Below are positions 17,499 to 26,196 of a stretch of DNA of 64,000 nt, in pieces. Within the stretch, counting starts at the first letter, position 1; each line of letters opens with the position of its first letter. The DNA comes from Streptomyces sp. NBC_01497 (GTDB taxonomy: Bacteria; Actinomycetota; Actinomycetes; Streptomycetales; Streptomycetaceae). Below the pieces are notes generated by a model, which saw only the letters and a list, made by a program, of their open reading frames with translations, was not told the origin of the DNA and did no database searches. The stretch spans positions 5,146,001 to 5,210,000 of the forward strand of contig NZ_CP109427.1 in the NCBI RefSeq assembly GCF_036250695.1. The letters run 5' to 3'. The translations under genes were made by a program, and so were the position numbers.

Positions 17499-18338
17499 AT
17501 GGCTCAGAACGACATGCCCACCATGAGGAGCAGGCGACTCGGCGGCGAATTGAAGCGCCTGCGCCTTGCCGCAGGGCTCAAAGTCCAGGACGCGGCGTCG
17601 AAGTTGATGTGCGGGCAGCCCAAGATCTCGCAGATCGAGACCGGGCGGCGGGGGATCAGGCCGCTCGATCTCTCGATCCTCATGGAGCTGTACGGCGTTG
17701 AGGACGAGACTCTCATCGCCAACATCAAGCGTCTGGCCAAGGAGATCCACAAGGTCGACTGGTGGAGCAGTCAGGGGCCGCTGTTGCACGACACCCTGCG
17801 CGACTATCTGACACTGGAATCGGACTCGGAGCTGGTGCGCGAATACAACCAGTCGGTGATTCCGGGGCTGTTGCAGACAGAGGCGTACATGCGGCGGATC
17901 TTCGAGGCCCGGCACCCCGCTGAGAAGGCGGAGAGGCTGGTGGAGACGCGTCTTCGGCGCAGAGCCCTTCTGGAATCGCACCTGTCGTTCAGGCTGCGCG
18001 CCATCATCGACGCGACCGCCCTTCACCGCATCGCGGGGACGCGGGGCCTCGTGCGCGAGCAGTTGGAGCACCTGCTCGACATGAGCACGCGGAGCAACGT
18101 CCAGCTCCAGATCCTTCCGATCGACGCGAGGCTCGCTCCCGAGCAGTACACGCCGTTCACACTGTTCTCCCTGCGCGGTGAACCACCGCTGGATGTTGCC
18201 TGGTTGGAGCACATGACCGGTGGTAGTTTGTTGGAACAGCGGCAGGACGTGCAGGACTATGACCGCGTGTGGGACGAGTTCACGGCAGTGGCCCTGTCGC
18301 CTTCCGCCTCGCAGCGGTACATCCGCGATCTGACCTAG
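17499..18338 (+). CDS. XRE-family regulator with DUF5753 domain (WhiJ-like)
   Basis: This 279-residue protein has an N-terminal helix-turn-helix (about 8-65: LGGELKRLRLAAGL, GQPKISQIETGRRGI). A DUF5753 domain follows (about 95-275), with YNQSVIPGLLQTEAYMR, RRALLESH and the SNVQLQILP segment. It is one of the many Streptomyces WhiJ-like regulators, which usually sit beside a DUF397 protein and an anti-sigma-like ATPase, exactly as here. The start is uncertain: ATG 17469 adds ten residues, and neither start has a good ribosome binding site. Confidence 0.92.
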   Translation: MAQNDMPTMRSRRLGGELKRLRLAAGLKVQDAASKLMCGQPKISQIETGRRGIRPLDLSILMELYGVEDETLIANIKRLAKEIHKVDWWSSQGPLLHDTLRDYLTLESDSELVREYNQSVIPGLLQTEAYMRRIFEARHPAEKAERLVETRLRRRALLESHLSFRLRAIIDATALHRIAGTRGLVREQLEHLLDMSTRSNVQLQILPIDARLAPEQYTPFTLFSLRGEPPLDVAWLEHMTGGSLLEQRQDVQDYDRVWDEFTAVALSPSASQRYIRDLT

Positions 18339-18352
18339 GGCAGTTGAATGTG

Positions 18353-18556
18353 ATGGCGAAGCGCGACGAATTCGACGGCGCTGTGTGGCACAAGAGCACA
18401 TACAGCGGCAGCGACAACGGCTGCGTCGAACGCGGCGTGCTCAGGTCCGGGCGGCAGGCGCTGCGGGACACCAAGGACCGGGATGCCGGTGTGATGGTCT
18501 TCGGGGCCGGCGCCTGGCGGGAGTTCGTGGTGGCCGTGCGGGGCGGGGCCCTCTGA
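18353..18556 (+). CDS. DUF397 domain-containing small protein
   Basis: This 67-residue protein has the DUF397 pattern VWHKSTYSGSDNGCVER, ALRDTKDRDAG and WREFVVAVRGG. DUF397 proteins are paired with XRE-DUF5753 regulators in streptomycetes and are thought to modulate them. The gene begins about 12 bp after the regulator stop. AGGG at 18337-18340 could serve GTG 18350 or ATG 18353. It is probably in an operon with the regulator. Confidence 0.9.
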   Translation: MAKRDEFDGAVWHKSTYSGSDNGCVERGVLRSGRQALRDTKDRDAGVMVFGAGAWREFVVAVRGGAL

Positions 18557-18602
18557 GGCAGGACCCGCCACCGGCCGTGTCGAGGAGTTCGCGCACCGCG
18601 GC

Positions 18603-18965
18603 TCAGCAGGCGCAGAGGCAGAACGGGTGGCCCGCGGGGTCCCGGTAGACACGGAAGCTGCGCTCCCGGTCCTCGGCGTCCAGCGCGACGGCCCCGATCC
18701 GCAGCACTTCCTTCTCGGCGGCGTCCAGGTCGGCGACGGTGAAGTCGAGATGGAACTGCTGGGAATGCTCCGCCGACGGCCACGCGGGCGGTACGAGGCC
18801 GGGCGCGGCCTGGAACGACAGCAGGGTCTCGGACGCGCCCTCCAGGTCGACCCATCCCTCCCCGTTGTCCTTGACCTCCCCGCCGATGATCTGCGCGTAG
18901 AAGCCGGCGAGCGCGACGGGGTCGGGTGCGTCGAGGACGACGGTGCGGGCGGTGGCGATGGCCAT
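18603..18965 (-). CDS. VOC (glyoxalase/bleomycin-resistance) family protein
   Basis: This 120-residue single-chain VOC protein contains ARTVVLDAPDPVALAGFYAQIIG at the start, HLDFTVADLDAAEKEVLRIGA, and a C-terminal VYRDPAGHPFCLC. It is probably a metal-binding dimer with lyase, dioxygenase or binding activity, but the substrate cannot be read from the sequence. ATG 18965 has GGAGG about 10 bases upstream. It is divergent from the CGNR regulator, with a palindromic operator between. Confidence 0.85.
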   Translation of the reverse strand: MAIATARTVVLDAPDPVALAGFYAQIIGGEVKDNGEGWVDLEGASETLLSFQAAPGLVPPAWPSAEHSQQFHLDFTVADLDAAEKEVLRIGAVALDAEDRERSFRVYRDPAGHPFCLCAC

Positions 18966-19131
18966 GACGGGATACCTCCGGGCAGCTGACGGGCCGACTG
19001 TTACGTGTGGCGCTGTTGCTCCGGGGCGCGGGATCTCGCACGCGGCTGGTTCTTGCGCGAGCACCCCACGCGGGTGCCTCCCTCGCGCGTGCCTCGTGCG
19101 CGGTCACCTCGCTGGTGCCCCTTGCGGAGCT

Positions 19132-19160
19132 GTTACCGGTAACCCCATTCAACAGGTAAC
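19132..19160. promoter_or_regulatory. Palindromic operator candidate before the CGNR gene
   Basis: GTTACCGGTAAC (19132-19143) is a perfect 12-bp palindrome, and the half-site GGTAAC recurs at 19155-19160. It lies 18-46 bp before the CGNR-protein start and in the spacer to the divergent VOC gene, the position expected for an autoregulatory operator. Confidence 0.5.
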
Positions 19161-19177
19161 GAGGTAGCGTCGCAAGC

Positions 19178-19669
19178 ATGAACGACCGACCCTCCGCCCC
19201 CGAGGGACTGCAGCTGATCCAGGGCCTGGTGAACACCCGCGACGTCGAGGACGGCACCGACACCCTCGACACGGCGGAGGGCAGGCGCCCGTTCGGCCTC
19301 ACGGCGGCGGACGTCCCGGCGGCGAAGCTCCTGCGGGAGGCGCTGCGGGCGGCCTGTCTCGCCCACGCGGGACAGGGCACGGCGTATGCGCTGGACGCGC
19401 TGCTCGCGGACGTGGCCCTGCGGGTCGTGGTGGATCCGCGCGGCGCGGCGATGATCGCGGCGACGGCGGACGGCCTGCTCCCGCGCGTGGCGGAGTCGGT
19501 CGCGCGGGCCTCGCTGGACGGCAGTTGGCAGCGGCTGAAGGCGTGCGAGGCGGAGACCTGCCAGTGGGCGTACTACGACCGCAGCCCCGCGGGGCGCCGC
19601 CGCTGGTGCTCGATGTCCGTCTGCGGCGCGCGCAGCAAGATGCGCGCCTACCGCGCGCGCCGGGCCTGA
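19178..19669 (+). CDS. CGNR zinc-finger (ABATE domain) probable transcriptional regulator
   Basis: This 163-residue protein begins GLQLIQGLVNTRDVEDGTD, as ABATE/CGNR proteins do. It ends with the zinc-finger pattern LKACEAETCQWAYYDRS, RRWCSMSVCGARSKM, where the eponymous CGNR reads CGAR. Four Cys could bind zinc. These proteins are regarded as stress-type transcription regulators. The palindrome just upstream may be its operator. A terminator follows directly. Confidence 0.88.
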   Translation: MNDRPSAPEGLQLIQGLVNTRDVEDGTDTLDTAEGRRPFGLTAADVPAAKLLREALRAACLAHAGQGTAYALDALLADVALRVVVDPRGAAMIAATADGLLPRVAESVARASLDGSWQRLKACEAETCQWAYYDRSPAGRRRWCSMSVCGARSKMRAYRARRA

Positions 19670-19706
19670 GCGGCCGGACGCCCGTCGCCGGACGGGATGT
19701 GCCGAA

Positions 19707-19748
19707 GGGGGGCGCGGGGCGTCGGCGCCGCTGCGCCCCGTGCCCCCC
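19707..19748. terminator. Bidirectional terminator hairpin
   Basis: GGGGGGCGCGGGGCG (19707-19721) pairs with CGCCCCGTGCCCCCC (19734-19748) over 15 bp with a single G-T wobble. It lies between the convergent CGNR and UDP-glucose dehydrogenase genes. Confidence 0.75.
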
Positions 19749-19755
19749 GGCGGGG

Positions 19756-21099
19756 TCAGGCGTTCGGGCGGCCCATCGCGCGGTACGTCCAGCCCGCCGC
19801 ACGCCAGTGCTCCGCGTCCAGCACGTTGCGGCCGTCCAGGAGCACGCGCGCGGACGCGACCTCGCCCAGGCCGGCCGGGTCCAGCTCCCGGAACTCGTGC
19901 CATTCGGTCAGGTGCAGCACCACGTCCGCGCCGCGCACCGCGTCGAGGGCCGTCGGCGCGTAGCCGAGCGTGGGGAAGAGGCGCCGCGCGTTGTCCATGC
20001 CCTTGGGGTCGTAGACGGTGACCTGCCCGCCCTGGAGGTGGATCTGGCCCGCCACGTTCAGTGCGGGCGAGTCGCGCACGTCGTCGCTGTCCGGTTTGAA
20101 GGTCGCGCCCAGTACCGCCACCCGCTTGCCGAGGAAGGAGCCACCGCCGACCACCTCGCGCGCCATGTCGACCATGTGGCCGCGCCGCCGCATGTTGATC
20201 GAGTCGACCTCGCGCAGGAACGTCAGCGCCTGGTCGGCGCCCAGTTCGCCGGCGCGGGCCATGAACGCGCGGATGTCCTTGGGCAGGCAGCCGCCGCCGA
20301 AGCCGATGCCCGCGCGCAGGAACTTCCTGCCGATGCGGTCGTCGTGCCCGAGCGCCTCGGCCAGGGTCGCGACGTCACCGCCCGCGGCCTCGCACACCTC
20401 CGCCATCGCGTTGATGAAGGAGATCTTCGTCGCGAGGAACGAGTTCGCCGACGCCTTCACCAGTTCGGCCGTCGCGAAGTCCGCCACCACGAACGGCGTG
20501 CCCGCCGCGACCGGCTTCGCGTACACCTCGCGCAGCAGCCGCTCCGCGCGCTCGCTGCGCACGCCCACCACGATCCGGTCCGGGCGCAGCGTGTCCTGCA
20601 CCGCGAAGCCCTCCCGCAGGAACTCCGGGTTCCACGCGAGCTCGACCTCGCCGCCGGCCGGGGCCAGTTCCGCGAGGCGCGCCGCGAGCCGTTCCGCGCT
20701 GCCCACCGGCACCGTCGACTTGCCGACGACGAGGGCCGGCTTGGCGAGGTGCTTGGCGAGGGAGTCGAACGCGCTGTCGACGTAACTCATGTCGCAGGCG
20801 TACTCGCCCTGCTTCTGCGGGGTGTTCACGCAGACGAAGTGCACGTCGCCGAACTCGGCGATCTCGGCCCAGTCCATCGTCACGCGCAGCCGGCCCGTCG
20901 AGCCCTCGATCCCGGCGACGTGCTTGCGCAGCAGTTCCTCCAGGCCGGGCTCGTACATCGGGGCGCGCCCCGCCCGCAGCGCGTCGATCTTCGACTCGAC
21001 GACATCGAGCGCGAGCACCTCGAATCCGAGGTCGGCCATGGCCGCGGCGTGCGTCGCACCGAGGTAGCCGGTGCCGATCACGGTGATCTTGAGGGCCAT
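19756..21099 (-). CDS. ugd: UDP-glucose 6-dehydrogenase
   Basis: The enzyme oxidises UDP-glucose twice with NAD to UDP-glucuronate, a precursor for acidic wall polymers. The 447-residue protein has an N-terminal NAD Rossmann motif ITVIGTGYLGATHA, VNTPQKQGEY, NPEFLREGFAV, the catalytic Cys in GFGGGCLPKD (C271), and a C-terminal UDP-binding half with TFKPDSDDVRDSP. ATG 21099 is preferred because GGAG precedes it by 7-8 bases; an open frame extends 25 codons further. It is the first gene of the envelope region and is divergent from the acyl-CoA dehydrogenase. Confidence 0.95.
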   Translation of the reverse strand: MALKITVIGTGYLGATHAAAMADLGFEVLALDVVESKIDALRAGRAPMYEPGLEELLRKHVAGIEGSTGRLRVTMDWAEIAEFGDVHFVCVNTPQKQGEYACDMSYVDSAFDSLAKHLAKPALVVGKSTVPVGSAERLAARLAELAPAGGEVELAWNPEFLREGFAVQDTLRPDRIVVGVRSERAERLLREVYAKPVAAGTPFVVADFATAELVKASANSFLATKISFINAMAEVCEAAGGDVATLAEALGHDDRIGRKFLRAGIGFGGGCLPKDIRAFMARAGELGADQALTFLREVDSINMRRRGHMVDMAREVVGGGSFLGKRVAVLGATFKPDSDDVRDSPALNVAGQIHLQGGQVTVYDPKGMDNARRLFPTLGYAPTALDAVRGADVVLHLTEWHEFRELDPAGLGEVASARVLLDGRNVLDAEHWRAAGWTYRAMGRPNA

Positions 21100-21281
21100 G
21101 GGCTGCTCCATATGCATACGACGGTCGGGACGCCGCCTGAGCATAGTCGCGCCCCCCTGTGTGCCCTGGCTCACCTATGCCATCGGGCGGGAGGCGCTCT
21201 AGTATCGGGTTACTTAACGGTAGTTAGCAGAACCCCCGTCAAGCATCGTCCAACGAGCAGCCTCCCTGGGAGTGAGAGACC

Positions 21282-22460
21282 GTGGCCGGATCGACTGGGT
21301 CGTCCTTCGACCTGTACCGCCCCGCCGAGGAGCACGAAGCCCTCCGGGAAGCCGTGCGCGGCCTCGCGGAGGCGAAGATCGCGCCGTTCGCGGCCGCGGT
21401 CGACGAGGAGGCGCGCTTCCCTCAGGAGGCACTGGACGCGCTCGTCGCCGGCGACCTGCACGCGATCCACGTGCCGGAGGAGTACGGCGGCGCGGGCGCG
21501 GACGCGCTCGCCACCGTGATCGTGATCGAGGAGGTCGCCCGGGTCTGCGCCTCCTCCTCGCTGATCCCGGCCGTCAATAAGCTGGGCTCGCTGCCCGTGA
21601 TGCTGTCGGGCGGCGAGGAGCTGAAGCGGAAGTACCTGACGCCGCTGGCCGCGGGCGACGCGATGTTCTCGTACTGCCTGTCCGAGCCGGACGCGGGCTC
21701 CGACGCGGGCGGCATGAAGACCCGGGCCGTACGTGACGGCGACAGCTATGTGCTGAACGGCGTGAAGCGCTGGATCACCAACGCGGGCGTCTCCGAGTAC
21801 TACACGGTGATGGCCGTCACCGACCCCGACAAGCGCACCAAGGGCATCAGCGCCTTCGTCGTGGAGAAGTCCGACGAGGGCGTCTCCTTCGGCGCCCCCG
21901 AGCGCAAGCTCGGCATCAAGGGCTCGCCGACCCGCGAGGTCTACCTCGACAACGTCCGCATCCCCGCCGACCGGATCATCGGTGAGGAGGGGACGGGCTT
22001 CGCCACCGCGATGAAGACGCTCGACCACACCCGCATCACCATCGCCGCACAGGCCCTCGGCATCGCCCAGGGCGCGCTGGACTACGCCAAGGGCTACGTC
22101 CAGGAGCGCAAGCAGTTCGGCAAGCCGATCGGCGACTTCCAGGGCGTGCAGTTCATGCTGGCCGACATGGCCATGAAGCTGGAGGCCGCCCGCCAGCTGA
22201 CCTACGCCGCCGCCGCCCGCTCCGAGCGGGTGCACCGGGGCTCGGCCAAGGAGGACCTGACCTTCTTCGGCGCCGCCGCCAAGTGCTACGCCTCCGACGC
22301 GGCGATGGAGATCACCACGGACGCGGTCCAGCTCCTCGGCGGCTACGGCTACACGCGGGACTACCCGCTGGAGCGCATGATGCGCGACGCCAAGATCACG
22401 CAGATCTACGAGGGTACGAACCAGGTCCAGCGGATCGTGATGGCCCGCAACATCCCGTGA
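21282..22460 (+). CDS. Acyl-CoA dehydrogenase
   Basis: This 392-residue flavoprotein has the full acyl-CoA dehydrogenase set: N-terminal helical domain, middle-domain signature CLSEPDAGSDAGGMKT, KRWITNAGVSEYY, RKQFGKPIGDFQG, and the C-terminal QLLGGYGYTRDYPLERMMRD with catalytic Glu in TQIYEGTNQVQR. It introduces the alpha-beta double bond in acyl-CoA thioesters; the short-chain versus branched preference is not evident. It begins with GTG 21282 behind GGGAG. The spacer to ugd contains TTAACGGTAGTTA-like sequence that might bind a TetR-type regulator, but this is weak. Confidence 0.95.
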   Translation: MAGSTGSSFDLYRPAEEHEALREAVRGLAEAKIAPFAAAVDEEARFPQEALDALVAGDLHAIHVPEEYGGAGADALATVIVIEEVARVCASSSLIPAVNKLGSLPVMLSGGEELKRKYLTPLAAGDAMFSYCLSEPDAGSDAGGMKTRAVRDGDSYVLNGVKRWITNAGVSEYYTVMAVTDPDKRTKGISAFVVEKSDEGVSFGAPERKLGIKGSPTREVYLDNVRIPADRIIGEEGTGFATAMKTLDHTRITIAAQALGIAQGALDYAKGYVQERKQFGKPIGDFQGVQFMLADMAMKLEAARQLTYAAAARSERVHRGSAKEDLTFFGAAAKCYASDAAMEITTDAVQLLGGYGYTRDYPLERMMRDAKITQIYEGTNQVQRIVMARNIP

Positions 22461-22555
22461 CCCGTCCGCTCTGACGGCGCGGGCACCCGGGCGCGCGCCG
22501 GGCCGCGACCCCGGGGCGCCGGGGGTTCCGCGCACCGGTCCCCGGGTACGGCACA

Positions 22556-22593
22556 GGGCCGCCGGGCTTCCCCGCGGGGAAGCCCGGCGGCCC
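22556..22593. terminator. Perfect 18-bp bidirectional terminator
   Basis: GGGCCGCCGGGCTTCCCC (22556-22573) and GGGGAAGCCCGGCGGCCC (22576-22593) are exact reverse complements with a 2-base centre, one of the strongest hairpins in the window. It separates the convergent acyl-CoA dehydrogenase and first LCP gene. Confidence 0.8.
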
Positions 22594-22662
22594 TCACGCC
22601 TCACGTCCGCACGCGGCGCACCGCGCGGGTCCCGGCCGGGAGGGCGTCCTCCCGGCCGTGGC

Positions 22663-23988
22663 TCAGTTGTCCGAGACGGTGACCTTCTCGCCGTTGTTCA
22701 GCTGGCTCACCAGCTCCTTGACCTTCGTCTGGTCCCAGACGAGGTTCCCGCCGTTGCTGCCGGACACCGGCATGGTCATCGACACCCCGTCGCCGCCCGT
22801 GACGTCCTTCATCGCGAAGAACATCTTGGCGAGCGAGTACGGCGACATGTCCTTGTCCACCGAGAGCGTGTCGAGACCGGCGCCGAGCGCCGGGTAGAGC
22901 CGGAACGGGTTGAGGATCGTGCTCGGCGTCGCCGTCTGGGAGGCGAGCGCCGACAGGAACTTCTGCTGGTTCTTCTCGCGCTGTATGTCGCTGGTGGCGA
23001 ACGCGTGCCGGGTACGCACGTACGCCAGCGCCTGCTGGCCGTCGAGCGTCTGCTCCCCTGCCTTGAAGTCGGCGCCGGAGTAGCTGTCCTTGAACCCCTG
23101 CGGCAGGTTCATGTCCACGCCGCCGATCGCGTCCACGACGTTCGCGAAGCCGGAGAAGCCGATCTCGACGTAGTGGTCGATGCGCAGGCCCGTCTCCGCC
23201 TCGATCGTGCGGACGAGCAGCGTCGGGCCGTCCGTCGCGTACGCCGCGTTCAGCTTCATGTGGGTGTTCGGCGCGGCCGGGTACATCTTTCCGGACTCGG
23301 CGCCCTGGAACGACGGGAGGGTTATGTCGGAGTCGCGGGGGAGCGAGATCAGCGAGGGACCGCCTGCGCCCTCGTGCAGGATCATCATCGAGTCCGTGCG
23401 CTGGCCCTCGGCGCCGCCCGTGTGGAGCTGCTTCTCCTGCTCCTTGGTCATGCCCTTGCGGCTGTCGGAACCGACGATCAGGTAGTTGGTGCCGGCCCCC
23501 TGTGCGGGCCGGTCGATCACCTTCGACAGATCGACGTCCTTGTGCAGCTTGGAGTCCGCCCAGAAGTACGTGCCGACGGAGACGCCCAGCACCACGACGA
23601 CGAGCGTGAGCACGCCGTACTTGATGCGGCGCCCCCAGTTCGCGGGCGGCCGGGGCCGGGCGGTCGCACCGCCGGGACCGTAGGGGCCGCCACCGTCTCC
23701 GTGCCCCTGTCCCGGGCCGCCACCGCCGTTGCCGTACACCTGGCCGGTGTTGTAGCCACTGTCGTAGCCCTGCCCGTACGGGTCGGCCTGCGCGCCGTAG
23801 CGGTCGTCGTATCCGGGCGCCTGCTGGGGCGGTACGCCGTACCGTCCCCGCTGGCGCGGAGGGACGTTTCCGCGCTGCACGTGCGGCATCGCGCGCGCCC
23901 CCTCGGGCTCCGCGTCGGCGCTGCCACGGCCGTAGCGCTCGGAGCGCTCGCCGGGGCCGCCGGTCCTTCCTTCGGGCCACTCGTTCAT
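22663..23988 (-). CDS. LytR-CpsA-Psr (LCP) family protein 1
   Basis: LCP proteins are membrane-anchored phosphotransferases that attach undecaprenyl-linked glycopolymers to peptidoglycan. This 441-residue copy has a Gly/Tyr/Gln-rich cytoplasmic N-terminus (1-115), a transmembrane segment (about 124-143) and an external LCP domain. The domain shows YLIVGSDSRKGM, RTDSMMILHE, LISLPRDSDI, KLNAAYATDG, IDHYVEIGFSGFANVVDAIGGV and ALAYVRTRHAF. It lacks the LytR_C domain and, unlike its four neighbours, contains no cysteine. The ATG is taken at 23988; a GTG two codons earlier is possible. The four others (24.2-33.1 kb) lie upstream on the same strand. Confidence 0.94.
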   Translation of the reverse strand: MNEWPEGRTGGPGERSERYGRGSADAEPEGARAMPHVQRGNVPPRQRGRYGVPPQQAPGYDDRYGAQADPYGQGYDSGYNTGQVYGNGGGGPGQGHGDGGGPYGPGGATARPRPPANWGRRIKYGVLTLVVVVLGVSVGTYFWADSKLHKDVDLSKVIDRPAQGAGTNYLIVGSDSRKGMTKEQEKQLHTGGAEGQRTDSMMILHEGAGGPSLISLPRDSDITLPSFQGAESGKMYPAAPNTHMKLNAAYATDGPTLLVRTIEAETGLRIDHYVEIGFSGFANVVDAIGGVDMNLPQGFKDSYSGADFKAGEQTLDGQQALAYVRTRHAFATSDIQREKNQQKFLSALASQTATPSTILNPFRLYPALGAGLDTLSVDKDMSPYSLAKMFFAMKDVTGGDGVSMTMPVSGSNGGNLVWDQTKVKELVSQLNNGEKVTVSDN

Positions 23989-24241
23989 GCGCACCAGTGT
24001 GCAGGCCGCAGCGAGGGCCTATACAGATCATGCGTCAAATCGCACCGGGCCTGTTGCCAACCTGATGCAATGCCACCGGGATCCGCACATCTGTGAGACC
24101 CGTCACGGGGGCGGGACGGCGTCCGCGGCGATGCGGACCGGCGTACCCGCGGTCGCCAGGGCCCTACAGAGCGTCGACCCGCGACCGTCGGCGGGCCGCC
24201 GCGGGCGTCGGGCCGGGCCGGCCGGGCTCTCCCGGCGCTCC

Positions 24242-25867
24242 TCAGGGGCAGACGACCTGGTCGCCGGTGACCGTCCCGAACGTGCCCGTGGGCCCCTGCT
24301 CCGCCCGTACGGGCGCCACCTTGGTGAAGTCCGCGCCGGCGACGACCCGCAGCGTCCTGCCCTGCCCCTTCACGGCCCTGAGCCGGCTGCCCGGCAGCGC
24401 CGCCGCCAGGGAGCGCGCCGAGCGGTCCCAGCGCGGGTCGTACTCGACGAGCGTCCGCGCGGCCTTGAGCGCGGGCTTCGTCTCCGGCTGCCGGGTCGTG
24501 TCGAAGCCGGTCGCCTTCAACGCGTCGTCGACCCGCATGCCGAGCCCGTCGCTCTGCGTGCCGTTGTAGACCTGGACACGGACCTGCGACGGCGGGACGT
24601 CCACCACCGTCGCCCGCTGCCGGGCGGGAGCCGCCCCCGGGTGCGGGGGAGCGAGCGGCTCGTCCGCGCGCAGCTTGCGGAACAGGTCCTTCGCCTTGAC
24701 CGGATCCCACGTCACAGCCGAGCCGACGCCTTTGAGGTCCACGCCGTGGGTGGTCAGCGGCACGGACGCGAACTCCGAGGACGAGAGCGAGAAGCCGCGC
24801 ATGGCCTCGCCGAGTGCCAGCAGCTGCCCGGCCCCGAACCCGGCGTCGGCCCGCACCGAGTCCAGCGCGGCCGAGACGACGCCCTTGAACCGGACCGGGT
24901 TCAGCAGCACCCCGCTGCCCGTGGCCCGCGCCATCATCGCCGCCACGAACCGCTGCTGCCGCTGCATCCGCCCGAGGTCGGCGCTGCCGTCGCCCTCGAT
25001 GTGCCGCGAACGTACGTACTGCAGTGCCTGACCGCCGTTGAGCCGGTGTGTGCCGGGGGTCAGGTCAAGGCCGGTGTTCGGGTCCTTCAGCAGCCGCGGT
25101 GTGCAGATCTGGACGCCGCCGAGCGCGTCCACGGTCTTCATGAAGCTGGTGAAGTCGACCTCCAGGTAGTGGTCGACCTTGACCCCCGTCATCGACTCGA
25201 CGGTCCTGACCGTGAGGTTGGGGCCGCCCTCCGCGTAGGCCGCGTTGAGTTTCGCCGGGTGGGTGCCCCGGGCTCCGCCCGTGCTCCCCGCGGGGTGCGA
25301 GGGCAGCCGGGTGTAGCTGTCGCGCGGCAGGCTCACCACGCTCGCCCGCTTCCCGCCCTCCGCCAGGTGCACCAGCATGATCGTGTCCGTGCAGTGGCAG
25401 GGTGCGCCGCCCAGCCGGTACTTCCGCTTGTCCGCCGCGCTGATCGTGGAGCGGCCGTCCGTGCCGACCAGCAGGAGGTTCATGCCGTGGCCCGGCGCGG
25501 GCCTGTTCTTCATGTCCTTGAACGGATCGACGCGGCCGATCCCGCTGTCCAGGCTCGTCACGACGGCGTGCCCGATGCCGCCCGCGCCGAGAACGAGCAC
25601 CGACAGCGTGGTCGCGAGCCGCATCCCCCAGCGCGCCGTCCGCACCGCGGAGGCGCCCCGCCGTCCGCCGGGCCGCCGCCCCGGCGGCCTTCCGCCCGGG
25701 TACGGGGGCCGTCCGCCCCGCCCGCCCGGCGCCCGGACCCCGCTCACGCCGCCCGCGCGGTACGGGGAGCCGGCCCGTGCGCCGCCGGGCAGCCCACCGC
25801 CCGATCCGGGCCGCGGCCTGCCTGCGGTCCTCTCGGGGCGGTACGGGGGCCGGGGCGGGGTGGGCAC
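24242..25867 (-). CDS. LCP family protein 2 with LytR_C domain
   Basis: This 541-residue protein has a long Pro/Arg/Gly-rich cytoplasmic region (1-78), a transmembrane helix (about 81-102), and an LCP catalytic domain with LLLVGTDGRST, CTDTIMLVHL, VVSLPRDSYTRL, KLNAAYAEGG, VDHYLEVDF and ALQYVRSRHIEG. A C-terminal LytR_C domain begins near VRVQVYNGTQSDGL. The two external Cys in PCHC, one in VQIC and one three residues from the end (VVCP) could form disulfides. GTG 25867 follows GGAGG by 9 bases. It should act in glycopolymer transfer to the wall. Confidence 0.94.
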   Translation of the reverse strand: MPTPPRPPYRPERTAGRPRPGSGGGLPGGARAGSPYRAGGVSGVRAPGGRGGRPPYPGGRPPGRRPGGRRGASAVRTARWGMRLATTLSVLVLGAGGIGHAVVTSLDSGIGRVDPFKDMKNRPAPGHGMNLLLVGTDGRSTISAADKRKYRLGGAPCHCTDTIMLVHLAEGGKRASVVSLPRDSYTRLPSHPAGSTGGARGTHPAKLNAAYAEGGPNLTVRTVESMTGVKVDHYLEVDFTSFMKTVDALGGVQICTPRLLKDPNTGLDLTPGTHRLNGGQALQYVRSRHIEGDGSADLGRMQRQQRFVAAMMARATGSGVLLNPVRFKGVVSAALDSVRADAGFGAGQLLALGEAMRGFSLSSSEFASVPLTTHGVDLKGVGSAVTWDPVKAKDLFRKLRADEPLAPPHPGAAPARQRATVVDVPPSQVRVQVYNGTQSDGLGMRVDDALKATGFDTTRQPETKPALKAARTLVEYDPRWDRSARSLAAALPGSRLRAVKGQGRTLRVVAGADFTKVAPVRAEQGPTGTFGTVTGDQVVCP

Positions 25868-26196
25868 GGGGAAACCTCCGCGGGGGCGAGGGTGGGCGGC
25901 GGCCCGCGCGGGTGGTCGGCCGTGCGGGGAGCCGGGGGAGCCGGGGTGCGGTCAGTGGGTGCGTGTGAGCCGGTGGGGTGACGGTGCGGGGAGGCCGGGG
26001 GCGCCGGGGCGGGGTGTGCTGGGCGGGAGGGAGCGGACAGGGGGACGACCACGGGAACCGTAGGCCCATACGATCAGCGGCACCCGTTCGTGATCGGACG
26101 GCACGCCTCCCTGTCCCCCGTTCGCGGTAACGTGACGCCCGAACCCCACGCTCCTGACCTTGCGACCAAGGTCCCCATCAGGACCCGAAGGACCCC
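25868..26196. other. Divergent promoter region between LCP 2 and GT2 genes
   Basis: No gene is seen in this 329-bp stretch. It is G-rich on the plus strand from about 25880 to 26060. Near the glycosyltransferase it carries TAACGT at about 26128, a possible -10, and AAGGA (26188-26192) as the ribosome binding site of the following gene. Confidence 0.45.

Noticed and set aside
21175..21281. TetR-type operator (TTAACGGTAGTTA region) before the acyl-CoA dehydrogenase
   Set aside because: The symmetry is imperfect, no regulator gene is adjacent, and I could not match it to a known FadR or KstR box with confidence.
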